Assembly: GCF_000613845.1 (NCBI RefSeq)
Contig: NZ_BAJT01000008.1
Coordinates: 1 to 64,000, forward strand
Source of the DNA: Asaia astilbis JCM 15831
Lineage (GTDB): Bacteria; Pseudomonadota; Alphaproteobacteria; Acetobacterales; Acetobacteraceae
DNA length: 64,000 nt
Direction: 5' to 3'
The notes beneath the pieces are model-generated. The model saw nothing but the letters and a program-made list of their open reading frames with translations, made no database searches and had not been told where the DNA came from. Shown here one piece after another: positions 46,143-56,424 of the stretch. The translations under genes were made by a program, and so were the position numbers. Numbering within the stretch: the first letter of the stretch is position 1; each line of letters opens with the position of its first letter.

Positions 46143-48355
46143 ATGGGTATCACTTCCACTGGAATAAGCGGCGGCGCATCGGTCACGAAGCGGGGTATTA
46201 TGGATATCGGGTCATAAGTGGCGCGACCTTGATCACGACGGGCAAGGATGGCGCAACGGTTAACGCTTATGTTGAAGGATTGGGCGGAGGTGGCACAGAT
46301 AATCCGGCCATGCTGATTGCTTCGGCAGCAGCAGTCGCGTCCGGTGCTACCGCCGTCTCAGGGGGCGTGGTGTTGGCTGGCGGTGATGGGAGAGCGATCG
46401 GCGGCACCGCTTATGCAAGCGGTGGGTTTGCCGCCATCAATGATGGTATTGTCAGCGGTGTCACAGTTGGATCGATGGGGGGAGTTCTCGCCAGCAAGAT
46501 GCCCGATTATGGAGGTGGGGCGGGTCTTGTTATCGATGCCCATGTGCAGGCAGGGGGTGGTAGGCCTGGCGGGGGGGGGATTTACGCTTAAGGGCCAACA
46601 TTTCAACGGACCAGGGGTCATTTCGGCGAGTAAGTTCGATGTCGGATCGACGGAGATGCTGGCCAGCGGCGGAACGGATTTGGGGAGCACGATTGGGGGA
46701 ACTCAGGTGGTTTCCTCTGGAGGCACGGCGTTGAGAAGCATCTTCAGTGCAGGCACGCAGTTGCTGAGCGCTGGAGCTGTAGCGGACCAGAATATTGTCT
46801 CTGCCGGCGGTCGGATAGCGGTTGGTCGCGGTGCAGTCACGAAAAACGTGACTGTTGGCGCTGGTGGCAGTCTCCATGCAGAGAGGGGGGGCAAATTAAC
46901 GTAGCGAGTATCGCAGCCCATGGCGCTGCGACGATCGAGGCAGAGGCTGTTGCCAGCGCTGTCAAGATCGAGCGTGGTGGGACCATGACGGTCAATTCGG
47001 GGGCAACACTGACCAATGTCACGATCTCGGGTATCGCTTCTGAGGGCGAAGGCGCCGGCGGTCTGCTCATTGTTCAATCCGGAGCCGTTTTGAGCGGCGT
47101 CACCATCGGTTGGAAAGGGCGGATCGATGTCGATACGCTTGGCTGGGATGAGGGACAACGCATCGTTTATAGCAATTCGCAGATCAGTGTTGTCGACCGA
47201 TCGGGAAGGGTGCTCTGGTCTGCTCCGGTGAGAGGTGCGCGATCCGTCTCGACAGCTGATTACCATCTCGAGCGCGATCCCGCCGATGGCAGCACGGTTA
47301 TTGTCTACGATAAGTGTTTTCTAAGGGGCACCTTGATCCGCACCGAACGAGGTGAGGTAGCGGTGGAAGATCTTGCCGTTGGAGATCAGATTGCTGCCTT
47401 AGTCGATGGAAACGAAGTTTTCCGTGATGTCGTCTGGATCGGCCAGCGTTCGACCATTGTACGCACCTGGCTCGATGACGACGAGGCTGGCTATCCTGTT
47501 CGTATCCTGCGGAACGCGCTGGGCGATAACATGCCGCATAAAGACCTTCTTGTGACACCAGAGCATGCGATGTTCCTTAATGGAGCGTTCGTGCCAGCGC
47601 GCATGCTCGTCAACGGACGAAGCATTTTCTATGATCGCTCGATCACGCATTTCGATTATTATCATATCGAGACGGATACTCATTCGATCATCTGGTCTGA
47701 CGGCGCGCTGAGTGAGAGCTATCTCGACACGGGTGATCGCAAGCGCTTTGCTCAGGCTAACTCGGTCGTTCATCTCTTAAATTCGCCGGATCGGGACTGG
47801 GAAAACGACGGTGCAGCACCGTTGCGTATCGATCGAAGCTTCGTTGAACCGCTTCATGCGTCCCTGTCCTATCGTGCCAGCGCCCTGGGATTGGGCCGTG
47901 TCGTACGCGAGCCAGAGGTCACAGAAGATCCCGACCTGCATCTTATCGATGAGAAAGGGCGTATTCTGCGCAAGATGCGTGTGGTGAACAAATCGAGCGT
48001 GTTCATGTTGCCGCCGGATGCACAGATGGTGCGTATTGTTTCGCGTGTTTCGCGTCCGGCAGATGCAATCGGGCCGTTCCACGATGATCGTCGCCATCTC
48101 GGTGTGCTCGTCGGCGATATCCAGCTCTGGGAGTCTGATCAGACGCGCTATCTCGGCAAGCACCTGACGGATGAAGCACTGGACGGATGGGCCAATATCG
48201 AAGACGGACGACAGCGCTGGACGACGGGGTCCGCCGTTCTCGATCTCAGCGACCGCCAGTCGGACGCAGTCTGCATCCTGGCAATCGAAGTTCTGGCTGG
48301 TGGTCCCTATCTGGCCAAATCCTCGGAATTATTTCGAGGTGCTCAGGCTGGCTAG
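46143..48355 (+). CDS. Strand-loop-strand repeat protein with C-terminal Hint domain, copy 2, three frame breaks
   Basis: Paralogue of copy 1 with the same plan. It starts MGITSTGISGGASVTKRG at 46143, has repeats (VVSSGGTALRSIFSAG, SAGGRIAVGRGAVTKNV, TVGAGGSLHAERGG), a Hint domain from Cys 47315-47317 (KCFLRGTLIRTERGEVAVEDLAVGD; TPEH at 47555-47566; HFDYYHIETDTHSIIWSDGALSESYLDTGD) and the same C-terminal domain (RHLGVLVGDIQLWESDQTR). Breaks: GGGG at 46192-46195 (add one), GGGGG at 46553-46557 (remove one), and G7 at 46885-46891 (add one). Each fix restores repeat continuity, e.g. RGYYGYRVISGATL. All three are homopolymers, so sequence error is likely. If real, the gene is dead while copy 1 carries one break. 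Confidence 0.8.
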
Positions 48356-48396
48356 CTCCAATAAATTTTTTACTTCCCGCTTTCTTGGGGTAAACA

Positions 48397-48425
48397 GGGT
48401 GGCTGTCATGGCCACCCCATTTTTG
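48397..48425 (+). terminator. Rho-independent terminator after the second Hint gene
   Basis: GGGTGGC (48397-48403) pairs with GCCACCC (48411-48417) over a 7-nt loop, followed by a T-rich run ATTTTT. It separates the Hint genes from the ANL/PKS genes, whose ATG is 18 bp downstream. Confidence 0.8.
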
Positions 48426-48442
48426 TTTTGGGATTGAACTCG

Positions 48443-49906
48443 ATGTTTCATGTTATCGCCTTGCGACACGCCAGGCAGAATCCTCAATCCCTGGCGTTCG
48501 ATAGCCTGTCACAGGATTGGACATTTGCGCAGCTGGACCGGGATGTGAAGGCAGTTGCATCCGCCCTTGGTAAGCTCCGCGAGGCAGATCCACGCCTGAT
48601 CGGTATCCACTGTGGCAACCTCTACTGGCATTGGGTTTTCATTTTCGCGCTCGCATCTCTTGGCTTGGCAAGTGCGTCGCTACCAGAAAGTTCAAGCCCG
48701 TCCTTCTTGCGCGATGTTCAGCTTCTTGAGCCCGACATTGTGTTGTCACTAGGTGGATTGTCTCTACTGGATACGCAGGTGCTCGAGGTGAGTGAAGGCT
48801 GGCTCACCCGTGTCCGCGAGGCCGAACCGCAAGAGCTTGATGTGGTGATCGATTGCGACAAGATCTGTCGCTATGCGATTGCGGCAGGCACGGATGCTGA
48901 GCGTCGCGCTCTGTCCATGACGTTTCGTCAGGCTGAAACAGCAATCATGCATATGATTTTCCAGGATCAGATTTTGGGAAAATCGAGTGCTGAGCGTCCC
49001 CATGTCTTGTCGACTATCGGTGTCATCTCCCTGACCGGGTTTATTGTTGGGTGCGCCAGTTTGTGCGGCGGCTCACCACTGAATTTTGTCAGCCATACTG
49101 ATATCGGCATTCTGATTGCACGTAGAATCCCAACCGTGGCGGTTGTGACGCCAAGTCATCTTGCTCACATTATCGAGGTTCTTCCTCCCGGCATGAGCCC
49201 GCTTGAGACGCTGAAACTGATCGTGACTGGAGGCAGGTTGAGCCGCCTCTTGCGGGACCAGACGCTCTCAAAACTGACGCCAACGTTGATTACGGCTTAT
49301 GGCACCGATGAGGTCGGCGCGGTCGCACTCGGTGACGCCTCTGGTTTCGAAGCGGACGAGATGGTTGGCACGCCTTTGCCTTGGGTAACTCTTCAGATCG
49401 TGAGTCAAGAGGGAGAAATTCTTCCGATGGGGCAGGAAGGGATCGTCCGCGTCAAAAGCTCGGGCCTGCTCGATGGGTATGTCGATGTGCAAGAGGACCA
49501 ATCACGACATTTCGCAGACGGCTGGTTCTACCCCGGGGACCGAGGCAAACTTGCTGCTGATGGAAGTCTTCGTCTCCTGGGACGCGTAGATGATCTGGTC
49601 TCTATTGGCGGTGAAAAGTTCGACCTCGGCGTGATCGACGATATCGCCCGCGATATTCTTGGGCAGCGCGATCTGGGAAGTTTCCTCTCACTCGATGAGA
49701 CGGGTCGCGACCGGATCAATATCGCACTGGCCTCAGATAAAGGATTTGATGCGGATAGATTGGCGCAGGCGCTGCGCGCCTTCTATCCATCTCTGCCTCC
49801 AGTCCGAGTGATGTCGGTCGATCACATCCCGTGTTCTTTGGACGGTCAGGTGGATCGCGAGCGGCTTGGGCATGCCTTTAAGCGCTCAGACGCGGCAAAT
49901 GCCTGA
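48443..49906 (+). CDS. Degenerate ANL-superfamily (AMP-binding) protein lacking the P-loop
   Basis: 487 aa from ATG 48443. The overall ANL fold is recognisable: DWTFAQLDRDVKAVASALGKL, LIGIHCGNLYWHWVFIFALASLGLASASLPESSSPSF, ITAYGTDEVGAVALGD, ADGWFYPGDRGKLAADGSLRLLGRVDDLVSIGGEKFDLGVID (hinge and A8 loop). However, the ATP-grasping TSGTTGxPK motif is absent; the region reads IIAAGTDAERRALSMTF-like sequence instead (about residues 155-185). The C-terminal lysine expected in PxxxxGKxxR is LDGQVDRERL. It may be a non-adenylating thioester-handling or regulatory relative. It precedes the PKS by about 95 bp on the same strand. Confidence 0.75.
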   Translation: MFHVIALRHARQNPQSLAFDSLSQDWTFAQLDRDVKAVASALGKLREADPRLIGIHCGNLYWHWVFIFALASLGLASASLPESSSPSFLRDVQLLEPDIVLSLGGLSLLDTQVLEVSEGWLTRVREAEPQELDVVIDCDKICRYAIAAGTDAERRALSMTFRQAETAIMHMIFQDQILGKSSAERPHVLSTIGVISLTGFIVGCASLCGGSPLNFVSHTDIGILIARRIPTVAVVTPSHLAHIIEVLPPGMSPLETLKLIVTGGRLSRLLRDQTLSKLTPTLITAYGTDEVGAVALGDASGFEADEMVGTPLPWVTLQIVSQEGEILPMGQEGIVRVKSSGLLDGYVDVQEDQSRHFADGWFYPGDRGKLAADGSLRLLGRVDDLVSIGGEKFDLGVIDDIARDILGQRDLGSFLSLDETGRDRINIALASDKGFDADRLAQALRAFYPSLPPVRVMSVDHIPCSLDGQVDRERLGHAFKRSDAANA

Positions 49907-50002
49907 TCATGACGGCACTCTCTTAACATCGGTCAAGTGAAACACACCGGGACTGGCCAATTTGGGCCGTCTCGATACGGAAAACAGGGTTCGGTTCTCG
50001 TT

Positions 50003-53000
50003 ATGTCGCGCAAGAAAAATGCTGATATTGCCATCGTTGGAATAGGGTGCCGCCTTGCACCCAACATAACGAATGTCGATGAACTCTGGTCCTTCCTCTG
50101 TAATGAGGGCGAAGCGGTCACGGATGTGCCGCAAGAGCGATGGAGCGTAAAACGTTTCTACGCTGAGGAAATCGAGTCGCCGTCGAAAACCTATATGCGA
50201 CGAGGCAGTTTTTTAAAAAGGAACATCCACGAATTCGAGCCGCTCTTCTTCGGAATCTCTCCAAGAGAGGCACAGATCCTCGATCCTCAACAAAAGCTGT
50301 TGCTCGAAGTGACGTGGGAAGCGATGGAGATGGCGCGCATCGTGCCGTCGCGATTGTCGGGTCATCGGACCGGTGTGTTCATCGGTATTTTTGCCGTCGA
50401 TGCCCACGCTCATACATCCAGTCCGTATAACCTGCCGACGGTGCGCGACCATTTTGCGGCGACTGCCACTCCTTCGACCATGCTCTCGGCACGCCTTGCT
50501 CATGTCTACGATCTGCAGGGGCCTTGCATGTCGATCGACACGGCTTGCTCGTCATCGCTCGTTGCCTTGCATCAGGCCTGTCGGAGCCTGAATGAAGGTG
50601 AGACTGACGTCGCCATAACAGGCGGTGTCAGTCTCATGATTGCGCCGCAAACGTCGATTTTCATGTCTAAAGGGCACTTCATTGCGCGTGACGGGCGCTC
50701 GAAAAGCTTCGACGCTGCTGCAGACGGTTATGGTCGTGGCGAAGGGAGTGTCGTCTTCGTCCTCAAGCGGCTGGAGGATGCCGAGCGCGACGGAGACACG
50801 GTTCATGCGATTGTAAGCGCTACGGGCGTCAATTCCGACGGTCGTACGCAGTTCCTGACCTCGCCTGATGCTGGAGCGCAGTCGCGCCTCATGACCGAGG
50901 TTCTCAATGTTGCTCAGGTTGAGCCGGGCGATGTCGCTTACGTGGAAACGCACGGCACGGGCACCCCGGCGGGCGATCCAATCGAGACTTATGCTCTCTC
51001 GCAATCCATCGCGCGCTTCAAGGAAGAGAAGCTCGTGATCGGCGCGATCAAGGCCAATCTGGGCCATACGGAAGCCTCAGCGGGAGTTCTGGGAACACTC
51101 AAGGCCGCTCTCTGTTTGCGTCATCAGGAGGTGCCGCCCCAGCCAGGACTGCAAAAGATCAATCCGTCCATCCATCTGGATGACTGGAATCTCGATATCG
51201 CGCGGGGAGAAAAGCGTTCTTTTACGCCGGAAAAACCGGCTCGTTATGCCGGGGTGAATTCCTTCGGCTACGGGGGGACAAACGCGATCGCGCTGCTGCG
51301 TCGTCCTGAACCGGCAAAGAAAAAGGCTGAGCACAAACAGCCAGCACGTCGGATCAATGGGAAAATTCCCTTCCTTTTGACGGCGTTTTCTAAAACCTCG
51401 CTGCCGCTTATGGCATCGGCGTATTGCGAAAAGCTCGGTGCCGAACCTGACCTGATACTCGGCGATCTCTCTTTCAGCCTTGCCACGTCCCGCACCCTGT
51501 TTCGCCATCGTCTTCTGGTGTTGGCGCAGGACGAGACAGAGCTCAGGTCGAGACTGGAGGCCTATCTTCAGAACAAGCCCGAAGAGGGTCTCTTCCAGAC
51601 AGTGGTGGAGGCACAATCCGGCCGGGGGATCGTCTTCGTCTATTCCGGTGTCGGGCCGCAATGGTGGGGCATGGGGCGCTATCTTCTGCACCATGCGCCT
51701 GAGCCCGTTCTGGCCAAGGCGCGCCGCTGCGATACGCTTTTCAAGGCGCTTGCAGGGTTCTCGATCTGCGATGAAATCCTCAAAGAAGAAGAGGTCTCGC
51801 GGATCCATAATACGGCGATCCTGCAGCCTGCGATTTTTGTCATCCAGATCCTCGTCACAGAATATCTGGCTCATCAGGGCATTCTGCCCGATGCTGTTCT
51901 CGGTCACAGCATGGGTGAGGTCGCGGCTGCCCATATCTCGGGAGCTCTGACGCTGGACGACGCCGTGGCGGTCATTTTCCATCGGAGCACCCTGCAAGCG
52001 TCTGGATGGAACCGGTCGCATGCTTGCCGTCGGGCTCTCAGCTGAGGCCGCACAGGAACTTCTGGACAAGGAAGCGCCAGAGCTCTGTGTTGCCGCTATC
52101 AACGCGCCCAGCACCTGCACGCTTGCCGGGCCTGAAACAGCGATCAAGGCGCTTGCGGCCCATCTGACGCAAAAGGGTCTTTTCAACCGCATTCTGAGCG
52201 TGGACGTTCCCTTCCACAGCCCCGTGATGGATCGCATTGAGACCGATCTGACATCGGCATTGTCGGCTCTTTCTCCCCACGCGGCGACCATACCTTTCTA
52301 TTCGACTGTTCATGGTGCCGTGACGGATGAAGATCATCGCGTCGATGCCGCGTACTGGTTCAAAAACGCCCGACAGCCTGTTCTCTTCTCAGCTGCTGTC
52401 GAAGCCTGTCTGAGCGACGGATTTACCCAGTTTGTTGAAATTGGGCCGCATCCGGTTATCGGCAGATCCCTGAAATCGGTTGCGGACAAGCAGCAGGCCA
52501 AGCTGAGTGTCATCAGTACGCTCAATCGTCAGGAAGACGAGGCGAAATGTCTCGAAAACGCGGTCGCCAATATAATTCTGCAAACCGCGCGTCTCGACTG
52601 GCAGGGGATTACGGGCGGATCGCTGATCGACCTTCCGACCTATCGCTGGTCCAGAGAGGAATGCTGGATCGAGAACGAGCGCGAGCGCCGTTTCCGCCAG
52701 GGGGGAGAGGCTCATCCGCTCATCGGCTTCGGCGCGATGACACCGGGAAAATCCTGGGTGGTCGACCTTACCGAGCTTGGCGTGCCCTGGCTGAAAGATC
52801 ATTGCATCGACACTGTGATCCTCCTGCCGGCTGCCGGGTTTGTCGAGGCGGCTCTGGCCGTCGGGCACGAGGTTGAGGGTCAGACGGGTGTTGTGCTCGA
52901 AAACTTCGAGATTATCGCACCGCTCGTCGTACAGACCGGCGATAACCCTGTGATGCACCTCGTTTACGACGAGGTTAAAAAGACGCTGCGGTTCTTTAGT

Positions 53001-56000
53001 GCCAAGGAAGAATTCAGCGAGATGTGGCTCGACCACGGCAAGGTCGATGTCCTCTCTTCGGCGCCTTGGCCGATGGCGGTGATCGATCAGAATGAGGCGC
53101 GCGACTGGCTTGCACAGGGGCCAGAAGGGGCACTGCTCTATGACAGGATACGCGATCACGGTTTTCATTACGGTCCAAGCTTCCGGACCCTTCAGCGTCT
53201 GGCTGTGCAAGGGCGTGTCGCCTATGCGCAAATCGCCTTGAATGAAGCAGAGAGAGAGGCAGGGGATCAGTATTTCCTGCATCCAGCGCTTCTTGACGGT
53301 GCAATGCATGCGCTGATCGGTCTCGTGCCGGAGAGCTTCTCCGACCATATGTATGTGCCTGTCGGTTTCGAGCGCCTGAGCTGTTTCGGCAAGGGCTACA
53401 CTGAGATCCTTGCGCGCGCCGAAATCACGTCGATCTCGCAGAGAGAAATTGACGCGATTTTGCGTCTCTACACTCCCGAAGGCGTGCCGGTCGCCGAAAT
53501 CAAGGGATTGCGCTTCGCCGAAGTGCCTCGCTCCCGCAAGGAAGCAGCGAAAGCTGTTGCGGCAGAACAATATTTCACCAAATGGACCGAAACCGAGGCG
53601 TCCATTCTCTTCGCCGAACCCAAGACGATCCTCGTTGCTGGGCATAAGAGCGCGGCTCAGAAGAAGCTTTGCGCTTTGCTGGAAGAGAATGGCGTCACGC
53701 TTCTTACGGTGCCCCGTCAAGGCGCGATCACAGCCGAGACGATCGGCCTGGAGGCCGGTCTCGCTCTGGACGCCGTTCTCTATCTTGCAGGTGGGTCAGG
53801 TGAGGGTGCTTTCGAGGCACTTGTCGAGCAGGTGAGTGCTCTGGTCAAATTCGACAAGCGCCTGTCGCTGGAAGCGTCCAACCAGCAGCCAAAATTCATT
53901 TTGGTGTCGGAGAATGCAGCATTTTTCGACCCCGAAGACCTGCTGGCGTCACCGTCGACTGTGACCCCCGATGGGGCTGCTCTGGTCGGCTTCTTCAAAG
54001 GCCTCGTCGATGAGCGACCCGAGTTCCGAGGGAAGGTCATCGACGTCGCCACGTTCTCGACGGAAGAAACCCGGATCGCGCTTGCTGCTGAAATCCTGCA
54101 TGACGATCAGGAAGCCGAGGTGGCGTTGCGTGAGGGACGGCGTTTCGTGCCTCGTTTCATGCCGGTCGAGGGGCAGCCAGACAGGCCACTCGCTCAGCTG
54201 CCTGGGAACCCGGCCATCAAGCTGCAAAAGAGCCGCACGGGAACGCTCGATGGCCTGAGCTATCAGGCTTTCGATGTCCGGCCGCCGGGGCGTGGCGAAA
54301 TCACGATCCGCATCCTGGCCACGTCACTCAACTTCAAAGACATGCTCAAGGGTATCTCTGTCCTGCCCGAAAAATTCCTGCTCGACACCTATCATACGGT
54401 GGAGATGGGCATGGAATGCTGTTTTGAGGTCGTGGCAGTCGGCAAAGGCGTGAAGCGATTCAAGGTCGGCGAGCGCTATCTTACCTGCCATCCGGGTTGT
54501 TTTGCTTCGCATATGACGCTCCCCATCAAGGGATTCCGTGTCATGCCGCTCAACCTTTTCGAGACCGGGGGGCGCCCCCTGACAGTCGCCGAGGCAACGG
54601 GGCTCCCGATCGCGATTGCGACGGCACTTTATTGCCTGCACGATCTGGCTCATCTGAAGAAGGGCGAAATCCTGCTCGTTCACTCTGCGGCAGGCGGTGT
54701 TGGACTTGCTGCCATCGAAATTGCCAAGATCATCGGCGCACGTATTTTCGCGACGGCGAGTAATGACGAAAAGCGTCAGATCCTGCTCGATCGTGGCTGT
54801 GAGGCGGTCTGGGATTCACGCAGCCTTGCGTTCTACGATGGTATCCTTGAGGTCACTGGTGGCAAGGGCGTCGATGTGGTGCTCAACAGCCTTCCCGGTG
54901 AGATGCAGGCTCATAGCCTTGCGCTTTTATGCAATACGGGTCGCTTCGTAGAGATCGGGAAGAAGGATATCTGGGAGAAGCGCGATCTCTCGCAGTTCAG
55001 CTTTAACGGAAACGTATCGTTCCATAGCTTCGATCTCGACCTGATGATGGCAAATGACCATCGCAAGGCCGTCTCGATCTTCGATCGTATCCCTTACCTG
55101 TCGCGTAAATTCGATACGGTCATCCTGCCGCACAAGGTCTACCCGGCCTCCGAGGTGCGCGATGCGTTCAAGTTTATGTCGTCGGCAAAACATATCGGCA
55201 AAATTCTCGTCTCCTACGAGGATCTCTCGAATGTTCGAGCCCAGAGACAGCCCGTTCGCCCGATCGATCCTCAGGCAGCCTATCTCATTACTGGCGGTCA
55301 GGGTGGTCTTGGCCTGGCAACGGCCAAATGGCTTGTCGAGCAGGGCGCGCGTCATCTGCATCTCATGGGGCGCAGCAAGCGTGACGACGTGGAGACGCTG
55401 GCCAAAATCAAGGCGTTGAAAAAGACGGGTGCGCGGGTGACGTTGCATTACGGCGATGTCAGCGTCCATGACGATGTCGCGCGGATCAAGACGGAAATTC
55501 ACGGTAAGGGAAAGCCGTTAAAGGGAGTTTTCCACGCAGCAGGTGTGCTGGATGATCGGTTGGTCTCCAATTATGCCGAAGACAGCTTGCGCCGGGTGCT
55601 GGCTCCCAAGGTCTTGGGGGCACATCATCTCGACCAGCTGACGCGAGACTGTCCGCTCGATTATTTCGTCCTCTACTCCTCGATCGTGACGGTCACGGGC
55701 AATGTCGGTCAGAGCAGCTATCTTGCTGCCAATTCCTGGCTCGATGCACTGGCGAGCGCGCGCCGCAAGGCAGGCTACCCAGCCGTTGCGGTTCAGTGGG
55801 GGCCGATTGCGAGGTGGGGATGCTTTCGCAAGAGGGCAGCGTCGTGCAGTTTTTCGAGAATGCGGGCTTCCGTCTCTTGCAGGCTGAAGAGGCGCTGTCG
55901 CATCTCCCCGATCTGATCGACCGGGATCGGGATACAGTTGCGGCGTTGGCGATCGACTGGGAGACGTGCTTCGCCAATCATGGAGCCTTGGAGCGAAATC

Positions 56001-56347
56001 CGAAATTCGCTCTTATCCGTCGTGAGAAGAACGTCCGAAACTCTTCGGCACAGAAACTGGCGCATCTTCAGGCCCTGACGCCGGAGGCGCGGTACGAGTT
56101 CGTGCTTGAGAATGTGAAAACCATCCTGGGAAGTGTTCTCAAGATGGAGCCTGACAGCATCGATCCCGGCGCACGTCCCAACGAGCTCGGGGTGGACTCC
56201 CTCGCTGGTGTAGAGATTCAGACGGCAATTAAGACAGAGTTCAATGTCGAGATTTCGCTTCTCGTTCTGTCACGTAACGAGCCCATTCGTGAGATCGCTA
56301 AGAACGTCTTGCGTCAGATCAGTCTGAATGCGATGGCGTCTGCCTGA
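50003..56347 (+). CDS. Single-module highly reducing type I polyketide synthase (KS-AT-DH-ER-KR-ACP), two frame breaks
   Basis: About 2,114 aa after repair; GTG 49937 is an alternative start. Domains: KS (C182 in DTACSSSLV; VETHGTGTPAGDP; KANLGHTEASAG); AT (S636 in GHSMGEV); DH (52713-53570: HPLIGFGAM, WLKDHCIDTVILLP, HPALLDGAMHAL); a structural pseudo-KR/linker without methyltransferase; ER (54230-55215: HSAAGGVGLAAIEIAKIIGA); KR (55260-55800: LITGGQGGLGLATAKWLV, YSSIVTVTGNVGQSSYLAANSW); ACP (ELGVDSLAGVEIQ, Ser at 56198-56200). There is no thioesterase. Breaks: AA at 51996-51997 (one extra; repaired LQRLDGTGRMLAVG) and G5 at 55798-55802 (one missing; repaired QWGADCEVGML). The layout matches mycocerosic-acid-synthase-like iterative enzymes making saturated chains. 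The FAAL at 37501 could supply the starter acyl chain. Confidence 0.85.
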
Positions 56348-56368
56348 GCGTTCCGAACATCAGATATC

Positions 56369-56406
56369 AAAAAACCCGGGAGCACAGGCTTCCCGGGTTT
56401 TTCTTT
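56369..56406 (+). terminator. Strong terminator between the PKS and the convergent MFS gene
   Basis: A run of A, then CCCGGGA with its matching TCCCGGG around a short AG-CACAGG-CT loop, then TTTTTCTTTT. It is symmetric, so it can end transcription from both directions, the plus-strand PKS and the minus-strand transporter. Confidence 0.9.
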
Positions 56407-56424
56407 TGGCGAATGGCCTCGTCG

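Noticed and set aside
43449-48355. Hint domains as inteins
   Set aside because: There is no host extein on the C-terminal side and no C-terminal His-Asn splice junction seen; the domain sits in a free-standing surface-type protein.
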